NCBI GenBank assembly: GCA_018333785.1
Contig: JAGXSU010000003.1
Coordinates: 1 to 39,536, forward strand
DNA: 39,536 bases
From: Methylomicrobium sp.
Lineage (GTDB): Bacteria > Pseudomonadota > Gammaproteobacteria > Methylococcales > Methylomonadaceae
Direction of reading: 5' to 3'
Part shown: one piece after another, positions 26,786 through 36,112 of the stretch
How positions within the stretch are numbered: position 1 is the stretch's first letter
Layout: every line of letters begins with the position of its first letter
Made by a program: the position numbers and the translations under genes
Notes under the pieces: model-generated
Databases searched by the model: none
Told to the model about the DNA's origin: nothing
Seen by the model: only the letters and a program-made list of their open reading frames with translations

Positions 26786-27232
26786 TCAGTCCACCGCTGC
26801 TGCACACATGATGTTTGCACTGGCGACAAATTCATTGTCCACTTCCGCCCGACATTCAAACGACCAGATATTGCGCTTACTTTTTAAAAACTTTGCTTCA
26901 AGCATAAGCTGATCTCCCGGCACCACAGGCCGTTTAAATCTGGCTTTATCTATCCCCACCAAATAATACGTCATCCCTTTACCAAGAACATCGGGCGCAG
27001 TTTCTGAAGCAAGCAAACCGGTTGCCTGCGCGAGGGACTCGAGTATCAAAACGCCTGGCATAATAGGCATATGAGGAAAGTGGCCTTGAAAGAAAGGTTC
27101 ATTATAAGTCACATTTTTGACACCCAAAAGCCTGACGCCTGGCTCACACTCGATGACTTTGTCCAGTAATAGAAAAGGATACCGGTGCGGAAGAAATTCT
27201 TGAATTTGCAGTATATCTAACTTGATAGACAT
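26786..27232 (-). CDS. fabZ: 3-hydroxyacyl-ACP dehydratase FabZ
   Basis: Dehydrates 3-hydroxyacyl-ACP in fatty acid elongation and competes with LpxA/LpxD for the same substrate. It has 148 residues with a hot-dog fold. Catalytic H51 is in [11 protein letters not shown] and E65 in LESLAQATG. The N-terminus [20 protein letters not shown] is characteristic. The stop is one base from the probable lpxA start, so the two are tightly coupled. skp lies 79 bases upstream; the lpxD usually found between skp and fabZ is missing. Confidence 0.97.
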   Translation of the reverse strand: MSIKLDILQIQEFLPHRYPFLLLDKVIECEPGVRLLGVKNVTYNEPFFQGHFPHMPIMPGVLILESLAQATGLLASETAPDVLGKGMTYYLVGIDKARFKRPVVPGDQLMLEAKFLKSKRNIWSFECRAEVDNEFVASANIMCAAAVD

Positions 27233-27311
27233 TATTATGGCGTGATGAATGTATTAAATTTGAAAATTGAGCCATCATGGAGGCGCTCCTGCAGTCCTTA
27301 CTGATCAAAGT

Positions 27312-27812
27312 TTATTCAGGCATGGAAAGCAATTTTTCTTGAATTTGGCTGGTTACATCGATTTGCTCACTCGCATAGATCACGCCATCAGTTAACAACA
27401 AATCAAATTTTTGCTCTTGAGCCAGGGTGCGAATGGCCTCAATAATCTTGCGTTGCAATTTACCAAGCTCCTCGTTGCGGCGCATATTGAAGTCTTCGCT
27501 GAACTCCTGTTGGCTTCTTTTCAGTTCTCTTTGTTTTGCCAAAATGTCTTTTTCCAGATTTCTTCTTTCCGAGTCACCCATAACGGATGCATCACGGTTC
27601 ATCCTTTCTTCCAGCCCTTTGGCTTCATTTTGTTGGGCCAACAACTGTTTGTCCCTTGGTGAAAATTCTTGTTCCAGACGTTTTTTGGCTTTTTCAGCTT
27701 GGGGTGATTTCTCCAACACAGCTGGGATATTCACAAAACCAATTTTTAAATCTGCAATAGCTGCATTGGCCGATAACAATAATCCCAAAAATAAAACAAT
27801 CTTAGTTTTCAT
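27312..27812 (-). CDS. skp: Periplasmic chaperone Skp/OmpH
   Basis: A trimeric 'jellyfish' chaperone that holds unfolded outer-membrane proteins for BamA. It has 166 residues. The signal peptide is MKTKIVLFLGLLLSANAAIA, cut before DLKIGFVNI. A long charged coiled coil follows (about 35-120, KAKKRLEQEFSPRDKQLL onward), and the C-terminal strand FDLLLTDGVIYASEQIDVT packs the body domain. The start at 27812 is preferred for the clean signal peptide, and an in-frame ATG four codons upstream is possible. It follows bamA after 98 bases. Confidence 0.93.
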   Translation of the reverse strand: MKTKIVLFLGLLLSANAAIADLKIGFVNIPAVLEKSPQAEKAKKRLEQEFSPRDKQLLAQQNEAKGLEERMNRDASVMGDSERRNLEKDILAKQRELKRSQQEFSEDFNMRRNEELGKLQRKIIEAIRTLAQEQKFDLLLTDGVIYASEQIDVTSQIQEKLLSMPE

Positions 27813-27910
27813 TAGTTCATCCATCTTAGGTAAAAAGTAAGTGTAAATTGTATAAACGCGTGTTTTGATTTAAATAAATTATAGGGGATAAGTCGAGCAA
27901 ACAAAAATGC

Positions 27911-30202
27911 CTAAAAACCGGAACCGAATGAAAACTGAAAGTTTCTTTCGTCATCTTGATCTTGAAGGTTTATAGGTTTAGCGACACTGACCGAAATAGC
28001 CCCGAAAGGTGAAAGCCATTCACCTGAAATACCGGCGGAATAGCGCATTTCATCAAATGAAAAACTGTTATCGACCATCCCGGCATCAATAAAAGTGCCC
28101 AATCGTATTGACTTGGATTCTTTCATAAAAGGAACGGGGAAAAATAATTCAGCAGTTCCCGCTAGTTTCGTAGATCCACCTATCGGTCTTGATGAATTAC
28201 CCGGGGTAGGTCTGTCTCTAGGACCTAAGGTGTTGTCGTTAAACCCCCGCACCGAGCGAACCCCACCGGCAAAATAATTTTCAAAGAATGGAAGTTCATC
28301 TGTTTTTCCATAGCCGTCTCCATACGCAGCTTCCGCACTCAAACTGAAAGTCAGGTCTTTGGCGATAGGAAAAAATTCCTGCTGCTTATAACTGATTTTG
28401 TAATACTCAAGATCACTGCCCGGCACGGTTGCCAAGGCTGATAACCTTTGCTGTCCGCCGCTGGTCGGAAAAACGATACGGTTCAGCGTATCATGTGTCC
28501 AGCCAATGGAAGGGGAGAAGGTTAAAAAACTGTCACCTTCTTCTTCTATGAACTCTATGATGTCATAAGATGAGGAAGACGTAGTATCCAGACTGGTATA
28601 CTTCACATCCGCATTGAACCTTAAAGTGTCAAATTCATTCAACGGTATGCCAAAGTTCATTCCGGCATTTGCCACATCGGTAGTATAACTGGCAATGTTG
28701 GCTTCTCGAGCATCGGTGCTTCGATAACCCAATTCATATCCCAAGCTCACACCATCAAGAGTAAAATAAGGGTTTAAAAAGCCAAACCGGTAGTTAGTTG
28801 AAACATCACTGTTATTAAAAGCCAGATTGACTCGTTTGCCGGAACCAAAGACATTGTCCTGAGAGATATTGGCATTCAGAATAATACCTTGTGTTTGCGA
28901 AAAGCCTACACCTGCCGTCAAATTTCCGGAAGGTCTTTCCACAACCGTATAGTTGACATCAATCTGATCTGAAGTACCCACCACCGGCGGCGTCTCGACA
29001 TTCACTTCCTCGAAATAGCCCAGCCTTTCCAAGCGAGTTTTAGATCGCTCGATTTTTGTGTTGGACGCCCAGCTGGCTTCCATTTGCCGTAATTCCCTTC
29101 TCAACACTTCGTCACGGGTTTTGGTGTTGCCCCGCATGTTGATGCGGTTGACATAAACACGCTTACCCGGATCGACAAAAAACGTCATCGCAACGGTCTT
29201 GTCAGCCTCGTTAATTTCAGGAACCATGTTAACGTTAGCAAAAACATATCCGTCATCACCCAAGCGATCCGAGATAGCTTTTGACGTTTCAGTCGCGTTT
29301 CTTCTGGAGAAAATCTCGCCCGGTCCAACCTGAACCAGTTTGGTAATTTCGTCGGGCTGAACAATCAGATTCCCCGCCAATTTGACTTTTTCTAACGTGT
29401 AGACATCACCTTCTTTTACATTGATCGTAATATAAATCTCTTTCTTGTCAGGCGTTATGGCAACCTGTGTTGATTCAATATTGAAATTGATATAGCCGCG
29501 ATCCAGATAATAGGAACGCAAACGCTCGAGGTCAGCCGAAAGCTTTTGTTTTGAATATTGGTCATCTTTGGTGTAGAACGACAAAAGATTCGAGGTGCTT
29601 AACTCAAAGTCTTTTTGCAGATCGTCATTTTCGAAGGTTTTATTGCCGACAACATTTATCTGCTTGATTTTGGCAACCCGACCTTCTGAAATCTTGATAT
29701 TGATACCCACCCTGTTTCGGGTGAGATCGGCAACTTCGGTATCAATCTTCAAACCGTATTTGCCATGACTAAAATATTGGCGCCTCAACTCCTGTTCGAC
29801 TTTTTCCAGAATTTGCTGGTTGAATACTTTCCCTTCTGACAAACCAATATTTTTTAATGCCTTCAGTAAATCCTCAGAACTGATATCCTTGTTACCTTCA
29901 AACAGAATTTTGGCTATCGAAGGTCTTTCGACCACATTGACCACCAGCGTCGACCCCGACCTTTCTATCGTGATGTCTTTGAAAAAACCGGTTTTAAAAA
30001 GCGCTCTGACGGCCACAGGAATTCGTTCGGACGAAAAAGTATCTCCGATATTGACAGGGAGATAATTGTAGACGGTTCCAACGGAAATTCTTTGTAAACC
30101 ATTGACTTGAATATTATCAACCACAAACCCGTCTTCACTTTTTACGACCTGTGAAAATACCAAAGTCAGCATGATAATGACTGATAAAGCTGATAATCTC
30201 AT
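27911..30202 (-). CDS. bamA: Outer membrane protein assembly factor BamA
   Basis: The Omp85 core of the BAM complex that inserts beta-barrels into the outer membrane. It has 763 residues. A signal peptide (1-22, ending VVKS) is followed by five POTRA domains (about 24-415; VDNIQVNGLQRISVGTVYNYL starts POTRA1). The 16-strand barrel carries the diagnostic VRGFNDNTLGPRD in loop 6, where E. coli has VRGF, and ends FQFSFGSGF with the terminal aromatic. It is shorter than E. coli BamA (810), mostly in loops. The usual upstream neighbour rseP is not in the window; the gene upstream codes for an unrelated membrane protein. Confidence 0.97.
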   Translation of the reverse strand: MRLSALSVIIMLTLVFSQVVKSEDGFVVDNIQVNGLQRISVGTVYNYLPVNIGDTFSSERIPVAVRALFKTGFFKDITIERSGSTLVVNVVERPSIAKILFEGNKDISSEDLLKALKNIGLSEGKVFNQQILEKVEQELRRQYFSHGKYGLKIDTEVADLTRNRVGINIKISEGRVAKIKQINVVGNKTFENDDLQKDFELSTSNLLSFYTKDDQYSKQKLSADLERLRSYYLDRGYINFNIESTQVAITPDKKEIYITINVKEGDVYTLEKVKLAGNLIVQPDEITKLVQVGPGEIFSRRNATETSKAISDRLGDDGYVFANVNMVPEINEADKTVAMTFFVDPGKRVYVNRINMRGNTKTRDEVLRRELRQMEASWASNTKIERSKTRLERLGYFEEVNVETPPVVGTSDQIDVNYTVVERPSGNLTAGVGFSQTQGIILNANISQDNVFGSGKRVNLAFNNSDVSTNYRFGFLNPYFTLDGVSLGYELGYRSTDAREANIASYTTDVANAGMNFGIPLNEFDTLRFNADVKYTSLDTTSSSSYDIIEFIEEEGDSFLTFSPSIGWTHDTLNRIVFPTSGGQQRLSALATVPGSDLEYYKISYKQQEFFPIAKDLTFSLSAEAAYGDGYGKTDELPFFENYFAGGVRSVRGFNDNTLGPRDRPTPGNSSRPIGGSTKLAGTAELFFPVPFMKESKSIRLGTFIDAGMVDNSFSFDEMRYSAGISGEWLSPFGAISVSVAKPINLQDQDDERNFQFSFGSGF

Positions 30203-30349
30203 GAATTTGTGCGAAATACGGTTGCCGTTGACTTAAAACGGATCAAGTATACCACAGAGCTTGGGCGCTCAACCAAATGGAATAAGGTCACAGTGATCTG
30301 CTATAGGGACGGAGGTTGAATAAAACCGGGCTAGCACGAAGCAGCGACA

Positions 30350-30390
30350 AATCATTCGGCAGACAACTATTGCAGATCTGCCGAATGATT
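30350..30390 (-). terminator. Perfect 14-bp hairpin downstream of the coiled-coil membrane gene
   Basis: AATCATTCGGCAGA (30350-30363) and TCTGCCGAATGATT (30377-30390) pair perfectly around a 13-base loop. On the - strand the stem is followed by only TTTGTC. It stands about 40 bases after the stop of the upstream gene and 150 before bamA. A terminator is the simplest reading, though the T-run is weak. Confidence 0.5.
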
Positions 30391-30429
30391 GATGGAGAAA
30401 AGCAGCACAGTAACTCCAGCTTGGTATTA

Positions 30430-31035
30430 TTAGCGTTTACCTAAAAACCCGCTGATAGGCTTTTTGTGAGCCAAAAGATAATGACTTCGAAACCAGACAC
30501 CACCAATAGCAGCCAACATAAGACCGCAAGAGGCAACCGTCAGGTAGATCAAATTCTTAAGGTGCGACATTTCTTTTAAAAGCTGCTCATTGCTAGAGTC
30601 CGGCTGAACATTTTTAGTCGTTTCGGTATAAGCTCGCAATACTTTTACATCACTTTTAAGGTCTTCAATGGTTCCCAATGAATAGGTTACAGAGCCTAAT
30701 TTAACACTTTGTTCCAATGTTCTTAATTTGCTCTCTATGGATCCACTGACCAAACCTATCATTTGCCCTTTGAGGGCATCAATTTCTGCAGATAATACAG
30801 GGTTTTCCCTGGCTTTATACGCAGCATCAAGCTGTGCTGTTTGATAACTATTCAAGAGATCCGGGGATGGCATAAGGAAAAAACCCATCACCATGACAAT
30901 AGTCATTAATGCCAGAACAGCATAAATCAACATTTTATTGACTATCACTAAACTCTTGTCGACTGGAATTTCGCGAAGAATCATTGGATTCAATGCCTGT
31001 CCATCGTCAGAATTTTTCTCTCGCTTATTGCTCAT
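30430..31035 (-). CDS. Two-pass membrane protein with coiled-coil periplasmic region, unknown function
   Basis: I recognise no family. The 201-residue product has a charged cytosolic N-terminus (1-33), a transmembrane segment (about 36-55, MLIYAVLALMTIVMVMGFFL) and a helical extracytoplasmic region (about 56-162) with heptad-like leucines and lysines. A second transmembrane segment (about 163-181) and a short basic tail (HKKPISGFLGKR) end it. This shape resembles envelope scaffolds or chemoreceptor-like sensors without a signalling domain. The ATG at 31035 is chosen because AGAGGAAA stands 7-14 bases upstream; the upstream in-frame start adds an unlikely tail. It is a single gene with a hairpin downstream and a 420-base gap upstream. 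Confidence 0.8.
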   Translation of the reverse strand: MSNKREKNSDDGQALNPMILREIPVDKSLVIVNKMLIYAVLALMTIVMVMGFFLMPSPDLLNSYQTAQLDAAYKARENPVLSAEIDALKGQMIGLVSGSIESKLRTLEQSVKLGSVTYSLGTIEDLKSDVKVLRAYTETTKNVQPDSSNEQLLKEMSHLKNLIYLTVASCGLMLAAIGGVWFRSHYLLAHKKPISGFLGKR

Positions 31036-31455
31036 TAATGTATTTCCTCTCAACGCAAATACAAGCGCAGATAGCATCCCAACCCCAAGGACGAGAAACC
31101 CTCAAACCTTGTAATACCTTCTTTTTTCAATCATACGTCATGCGAAACCCGCCTGAAAATCAGCGGTAAGTGTCTCTTTTGTATGAACAGAAGTCACGAG
31201 GCAAAAACAAAGTCAAATACCTTCCCGATCCTTAAATTATTATTTTTCCAACCAAAAACCAAACGTCCAATTTTCGGTGAATGGCAATTATACAAGCTTA
31301 AATCAAATTGTCGTGCGTTTTATCGGGTTTACGCAAGAGGCGCTGATTGCCAGCGCCTCTTAAATCCGCTTCCGATTTTAAAGCACTTAAAAGCTGGAAC
31401 GCCCCAAGAATCGTGACCTAAAACCCTCACACCAAGCAGATCGCCATAAACCTGA
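31036..31455. other. Intergenic region after argG with a strong hairpin
   Basis: This 420-base gap holds no credible gene. AAGAGGCGCTG (31335-31345) and CAGCGCCTCTT (31351-31361) form a perfect 11-bp stem with a five-base loop, about 95 bases downstream of the argG stop. No T-run follows on either strand, so it is only a possible transcription end. The promoter of the - strand coiled-coil membrane gene must lie in 31040-31330. Confidence 0.5.
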
Positions 31456-32667
31456 TTAGCGGTTTTTCTTGGCTGCAATCCGCATTCTCAGTGCATTCAA
31501 TTTGATAAATCCTTCCGCATCTTTTTGGTTGTAAGCGCCCGCATCGTCTTCAAACGTTGCGATTGCCTCGTCAAACAAACTGTCGGACTCTGACGCTCTT
31601 CCTACCACGACCACATTGCCTTTGTACAGTTTGACTCTGACCTTGCCATTGACATTGACTTGCGATGCATCAATCATGGTTTGCAGCATTTTTCGCTCAG
31701 GACTCCACCAGTAACCGTTATAAATCAAACTGGCATAGCGTGGCATCAGTTCGTCTTTCAAATGTGCCACTTCTCTGTCCAAGGTCAGCGACTCAATGGC
31801 TCTGTGTGCTTTAAGCATGACCGTACCAGCCGGTGTTTCATAACAGCCGCGAGACTTCATGCCGACATAACGGTTTTCGACGATATCCAGACGCCCTATG
31901 CCATTGGCTCCCGCAATTGTATTCAGCTTTTCCAGGACTTCCGCTGCCGAACACGCCTGACCATCAATCTCGACGATATCGCCCTGTTTATAGGTTAGTT
32001 CCAGATAGGTTGGCTTATCGGGTGCCGCTTCCGGAGAAACACTCCAACGCCACATCGACTCTTCAGGCTCAGCCCAAGGATCTTCAAGAATGCCGCCTTC
32101 GTAAGAAATATGTAACAAGTTGGCATCCATTGAATAAGGAGAGGCTTTTCCTCGTTTCATTTCAACCGGAATACTGTGTTTTTCAGCATAAGCCAACAAC
32201 GTTTCACGCGAAGTCAAATCCCACTCACGCCATGGCGCTATCACATGAATATCAGGTCTTAACGCGTAAGCGCCCAATTCAAAACGGACTTGATCATTGC
32301 CCTTGCCGGTTGCGCCGTGAGAAATGGCCTCAGCACCGGTTTCATTGGCGATTTCTATCAAGCGCTTGGCAATCAGCGGTCTTGCAATAGAAGTCCCTAA
32401 AAGATATTCACCTTCATAAATCGTATTGGCGCGAAACATCGGGAATACGAAATCGCGCGCAAATTCTTCACGCAGATCATCGATATAAATTTCCTTGATA
32501 CCCATGGCTTGCGCTTTCGCTCTTGCAGGCTCGACTTCCTCACCCTGGCCAATATCAGCCGTAAAGGTTACGACTTCACAATCGTAAACATCTTTCAGCC
32601 ATTTCAGAATGACTGAGGTATCCAAACCCCCGGAATAAGCCAGTACGACCTTATTGATACTCGACAT
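31456..32667 (-). CDS. argG: Argininosuccinate synthase
   Basis: Ligates citrulline and aspartate with ATP to argininosuccinate, the penultimate arginine step. It has 403 residues, the short common type of about 400 rather than the 447 of E. coli. The ATP pyrophosphatase P-loop is AYSGGLDTS (9-17). Substrate-binding stretches include [29 protein letters not shown] and [15 protein letters not shown]. The ATG at 32667 ([14 protein letters not shown]) is chosen because GGGGTG precedes it and it gives the family N-terminus. An in-frame start 21 codons upstream adds unrelated residues. Confidence 0.96.
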   Translation of the reverse strand: MSSINKVVLAYSGGLDTSVILKWLKDVYDCEVVTFTADIGQGEEVEPARAKAQAMGIKEIYIDDLREEFARDFVFPMFRANTIYEGEYLLGTSIARPLIAKRLIEIANETGAEAISHGATGKGNDQVRFELGAYALRPDIHVIAPWREWDLTSRETLLAYAEKHSIPVEMKRGKASPYSMDANLLHISYEGGILEDPWAEPEESMWRWSVSPEAAPDKPTYLELTYKQGDIVEIDGQACSAAEVLEKLNTIAGANGIGRLDIVENRYVGMKSRGCYETPAGTVMLKAHRAIESLTLDREVAHLKDELMPRYASLIYNGYWWSPERKMLQTMIDASQVNVNGKVRVKLYKGNVVVVGRASESDSLFDEAIATFEDDAGAYNQKDAEGFIKLNALRMRIAAKKNR

Positions 32668-32795
32668 AACACCCCAATGTATTGCTCGATAAAAATAATC
32701 GCAGTGTCCGTTTCGAACAAACATCTGCATAAATGAAAACTGAATGGGGCAAAATTATACCGTAAAACCGGAAATACGGCAGGCCCGAAATAGCA

Positions 32796-33518
32796 TCAAT
32801 CATTCGCCTGCCAATTCAATTGCTCGATAACCCTCAAAAATTCAGCATCCAAAGGAGCATGAATCGAAACCAGCGTGTCTGACACAGGATGAGGAAACTG
32901 AAGGTCGCTTGCCGTCAATAACAGCTGATGAGACCCCAAACAGGTTCTAAAAAAGTCATTATGTCTGCCATCACCGTGAGTCGTATCACCCACGATAGGA
33001 TGAAAAATATGCTTCATGTGTCGCCGCAACTGATGTTTACGCCCGGTTTCCGGCACCAGCTCAATGAATGAATAACGACTGGTTGAATGGCGTTTTGTAG
33101 CAAAAGGCATTTCCGCTTTTGCCAGACATTTAAAATGCGTCAATGCAGCCTGGGCCGGCTTATCTTCTGCGGCTTGCCTATCGGTCATTCGATCAAGCGT
33201 TTCGTGCAAGGGGTAATCGATACTGCCTTGTAATCCTACGTATCCTCTGACAATGGCGAGGTAGCGCTTGTGCACATGCCCGTTGATGAAAACCGCCATC
33301 ATTTGCCGGGCAACATCGGCGTTTAAAGCAAACAGCAGGACCCCTGATGTGGGTTTATCCAATCTGTGCACCGGAAAAACATGGCGACCGATCTGATCAC
33401 GCAGCAATTGCACGGCAAACCGGGTCTCATGACGGTCTATATTAGACCTGTGCACCAGCAGGCCTGCGGGTTTGTTGATAGCAACCAGATGCTCATCCTG
33501 ATACAGTATTTCTAACAC
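32796..33518 (-). CDS. truC: tRNA pseudouridine(65) synthase TruC
   Basis: An RluA-family enzyme of 240 residues. The N-terminus MLEILYQDEHLVAINKPAGL and the active-site motif HRLDKPTSGVLLFAL, with catalytic D54, align closely with E. coli TruC, including the residue number. PETGRKHQLRRHMKHIFHPI is the conserved motif III. There is no S4 domain, consistent with TruC and unlike RluC. The start overlaps the end of the GIY-YIG gene by seven bases. Confidence 0.92.
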   Translation of the reverse strand: MLEILYQDEHLVAINKPAGLLVHRSNIDRHETRFAVQLLRDQIGRHVFPVHRLDKPTSGVLLFALNADVARQMMAVFINGHVHKRYLAIVRGYVGLQGSIDYPLHETLDRMTDRQAAEDKPAQAALTHFKCLAKAEMPFATKRHSTSRYSFIELVPETGRKHQLRRHMKHIFHPIVGDTTHGDGRHNDFFRTCLGSHQLLLTASDLQFPHPVSDTLVSIHAPLDAEFLRVIEQLNWQAND

Positions 33519-33787
33519 TCCAAAACCGCCATTTCATTGATTTCTGAGCTGATCAACTGCAGTTTTTCACCTCTTTTGAGTTTTTTCAGCATGGCTTCGC
33601 GTTTGCAGGCTGCGCTTCGATCGGGCAGCGTTTCCAGATACATCAATCGAACCGGCTTGCGGCCAAAAAAATATTTGGCCCCCTTCCCGGCTTCATGCTG
33701 GCGATAACGCCTTATCACGTCATTGGTGCAACCCGTATAGAAGGAATCATCGCTGCAATGGATGATGTAGACCTGCCAAGCCATCAT
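33512..33787 (-). CDS. GIY-YIG nuclease-like protein (UPF0213/YhbQ type)
   Basis: A single-domain protein of 91 residues. The GIY-YIG motifs appear as VYIIHCSDDSFYTGCT (6-21), the RYRQHEAGKGAKYFF helix carrying the conserved Arg, and RLMYLE with the catalytic-type Glu position. Small stand-alone members of this family have weak or undefined DNA-cleaving activity, and the role is unknown. It lies 12 bases after the ASCH gene and overlaps truC by seven bases, suggesting co-transcription. Confidence 0.88.
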   Translation of the reverse strand: MMAWQVYIIHCSDDSFYTGCTNDVIRRYRQHEAGKGAKYFFGRKPVRLMYLETLPDRSAACKREAMLKKLKRGEKLQLISSEINEMAVLEC

Positions 33788-33799
33788 GTCTCTTTAAAA

Positions 33800-34129
33800 T
33801 CACGCCTTGATTTCAAAATAATGTGCCCAAACCTGGCTTTCCGGATTCCAGCTCATTCCGGGGTGCATTCTTAATATCAAATCGCGATAACTCTCAAGGC
33901 TTGGATAACCTTCGGCTTTGGCATGTTCATCCGTCATATCGCCCAATTTTTCCCTTTTTAAACCGGTCACAACAAATTCAGTGCCTTCCAACTCAAAGCT
34001 TTCTCCGGGCCAGCCATAAACGCCATTTCGGCGCTGCTGAGTTTTCAAACCCGCCTTCGCGGCAGCAACCAGTTTTTCGTGGCGTATCAGATTATCGATA
34101 GAGCAGGTTTTTTCAGGTAAGTCAGACAT
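33800..34129 (-). CDS. ASCH-domain protein
   Basis: A 109-residue protein with an ASCH (PUA-like) fold: LKTQQRRNGVYGWPGESFEL, then the FVVTGLKREKLGDMTDEHAKAEGY core and the C-terminal strand VWAHYFEIKA. ASCH proteins bind RNA or modified nucleosides, and E. coli YqfB of this fold is an amidohydrolase for N4-acetylcytidine. Which activity applies here cannot be told. It is the first gene of a tight group with the GIY-YIG gene and truC. Confidence 0.85.
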   Translation of the reverse strand: MSDLPEKTCSIDNLIRHEKLVAAAKAGLKTQQRRNGVYGWPGESFELEGTEFVVTGLKREKLGDMTDEHAKAEGYPSLESYRDLILRMHPGMSWNPESQVWAHYFEIKA

Positions 34130-34244
34130 AAATAAGTGTATTTAACCTTTAAAAGTAAAAAAAGAGGACGATTAGCGCGATTTAAGCCGTTTTCATTAGC
34201 TGCATTAAGGATAGGGCTTTAAGTTTTTATTCACGTTCAATGCC

Positions 34245-34685
34245 TCACCAAACTCCGGTGTTAGGCATAGAAACCCAAGGTTCGGAAGGTTTCAGCGGCG
34301 ATCCTTTTTGTAAAAACTCAATGGAAATCTGATCCGGCGACCGGATGAATGCCATGTGGCCGTCTCTAGGAGGACGGTTGATCAATACTCCACCTTCCAT
34401 CAGTTTTTGGCAGGTCGCATGAATATCGTCGACTTCAAACGCTATATGCCCGAAATTTCTGCCGCCGGTATAATCTTCAGCGTCCCAATTATAGGTAAGC
34501 TCCAGCAAAGGCGCTTCATGCTGTTTTGCTTGATCGGTATCCAAAGGCGCGGCCAGATAAACCAGCGTAAAACGGCCTTGCTCACTTTCCATGCGGTTAA
34601 TTTCGTGCATACCGAGTTTGTTACAGTAAAAATCAAGGGATTCATCCAAATTGTGGACCCTGACCATAGTGTGTAAATAACGCAT
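34245..34685 (-). CDS. gloA: Lactoylglutathione lyase (glyoxalase I)
   Basis: Converts the methylglyoxal-glutathione hemithioacetal to S-lactoylglutathione (detoxification) in the cytosol. It has 146 residues in two beta-alpha-beta-beta-beta modules. Metal ligands are visible: H5 in MRYLHTMVRV, Glu in LLELTYN, His in FGHIAFEVDD and Glu in ISIEFLQKG. This is the length and ligand pattern of the nickel-type short bacterial enzymes such as E. coli GloA. It stands 53 bases after ktrB on the same strand, with AGGAGG upstream of its ATG. Confidence 0.95.
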   Translation of the reverse strand: MRYLHTMVRVHNLDESLDFYCNKLGMHEINRMESEQGRFTLVYLAAPLDTDQAKQHEAPLLELTYNWDAEDYTGGRNFGHIAFEVDDIHATCQKLMEGGVLINRPPRDGHMAFIRSPDQISIEFLQKGSPLKPSEPWVSMPNTGVW

Positions 34686-34738
34686 CTCACTGACCTCCTA
34701 TTTACAAAGTTAACGTTCCGAAATAATTCGCGTATCAA

Positions 34739-36109
34739 CTAACCGATCTGAATGTCGATAGACGGGTACTTAATCCGGCGCTGCTTGGGTATGGCAATGA
34801 CATAAGCTACCGTCAAAGGCCCAAGGCGTCCTACAAACATAAGCAACATAATCAACAACTGACCGGCAACACTTAAATCACCGGTCAAGCCTCTGGACAA
34901 ACCTACCGTGCCCAAAGCCGATACCACTTCAAATAAAATATCCAGCAGCGGCGCCTCCTGGATAGCCGATAACATCAGTGACCCCAGCAGCACGAGCATC
35001 ATTGAAATGACAGTTACCGCAAAAGACTTCATGATCATGTTCAGCGGAATGGAACGACGCATGATCGTGACCTCATCACGCCGCATCAAAAAAGAATAGG
35101 TCGTAATTAACAGCACGACGAAAGTGCCCAACTTAATGCCGCTGGCGGTACTTAAAGACCCTCCGCCGATAAACATCAAAATAAGCATGAGCAGTGATGT
35201 GGAATCGGTTAATGATTCTATAGGCAAGGTATTGAAACCCGCAGTTCTGGGCGTCACGGCCTGAAACCAGGAGGCGGTTAATTGATCGGATAAAGAAAAC
35301 CCGCCGATGGTAGCGGGATTCTTTCGTTCAAATAGCCACACCAACAGCCATGACAGTGAATTGAGTATCACCGTGCTGCTGATCATCACTTTGGTATAAA
35401 CCTGAAGCTTCTTCCAGCCGCATTTTTTCCAGACATCCTGCAACACGACAAACCCGATGCCGCCGATAATAAAAAGTGCAGTGATGATGAGATTAACCGG
35501 AATATCCCCCTGATAGGCGGTCAAGCCGTCTGCAGATAAAGCAAATCCCGCATTGTTAAAGGCTGAAATCGTATAAAAAAAAGCGTGATAAGCCGCTTTC
35601 GAAAAGCTGTATTCGTCAACCCAGCAAAGCACTAAAAGCAAAAAACCAATAGCCTCTATAGCCAAAGAGAAGACAATAACCGCTTTGGATACATCCTTGA
35701 TACTGTTGAAGCTGGTTTGATTCAGGGCTTCCAAAGCCACTAACTGATGCCTTACACCCAATCGTTTACCCAGATTCAATATCGTAAGAATTGAAAAGGT
35801 CATAAACCCCAGGCCGCCGGCCTGAATCAACAGGGCAATCACAACCTGGCCGAAAACTGAAAATCCGGTTCCTGTATCTACCACGGCAAGACCCGTTACC
35901 GTTACGGCCGACGTTGCCGTAAAAAGAGCATCAAGCCAGGTAATTGACGACACGGTCGCCATATCCAATTTCAACAACCCGGCGCCGAGTAAGATAAGCG
36001 TTAAATAACCAATCATCAATATGGCGGGCGGACTGGCATTTATCAACAGATGTCGAAACTGCGCATTTTTCTGCACCAATGAACGCCGCAACAGCTGTAG
36101 TTGAGTCAT
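34739..36109 (-). CDS. ktrB: Potassium uptake channel subunit, TrkH/KtrB family
   Basis: An inner-membrane K+ (often Na+-coupled) transporter of 456 residues with four repeated M1-P-M2 units. The filter-containing pore loops are recognisable in TSAVTVTGLAVVDTG (unit 1), TISAFNNAGFAL (unit 2), AVTPRTAGFNTLP (unit 3) and SALGTVGLSRG (unit 4). The hydrophobic pattern and the length fit KtrB better than TrkH (about 480). It begins three bases after the ktrA stop, forming a two-gene unit in which KtrA gates the channel in response to nucleotides. Confidence 0.9.
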   Translation of the reverse strand: MTQLQLLRRSLVQKNAQFRHLLINASPPAILMIGYLTLILLGAGLLKLDMATVSSITWLDALFTATSAVTVTGLAVVDTGTGFSVFGQVVIALLIQAGGLGFMTFSILTILNLGKRLGVRHQLVALEALNQTSFNSIKDVSKAVIVFSLAIEAIGFLLLVLCWVDEYSFSKAAYHAFFYTISAFNNAGFALSADGLTAYQGDIPVNLIITALFIIGGIGFVVLQDVWKKCGWKKLQVYTKVMISSTVILNSLSWLLVWLFERKNPATIGGFSLSDQLTASWFQAVTPRTAGFNTLPIESLTDSTSLLMLILMFIGGGSLSTASGIKLGTFVVLLITTYSFLMRRDEVTIMRRSIPLNMIMKSFAVTVISMMLVLLGSLMLSAIQEAPLLDILFEVVSALGTVGLSRGLTGDLSVAGQLLIMLLMFVGRLGPLTVAYVIAIPKQRRIKYPSIDIQIG

Positions 36110-36112
36110 GGC

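Noticed and set aside
31833-32390. Open frame of 185 codons on the + strand inside argG
   Set aside because: It is antisense to a fully conserved argG. Its composition is shadow-like (His/Arg/Pro/Ser-rich), with no start signal.
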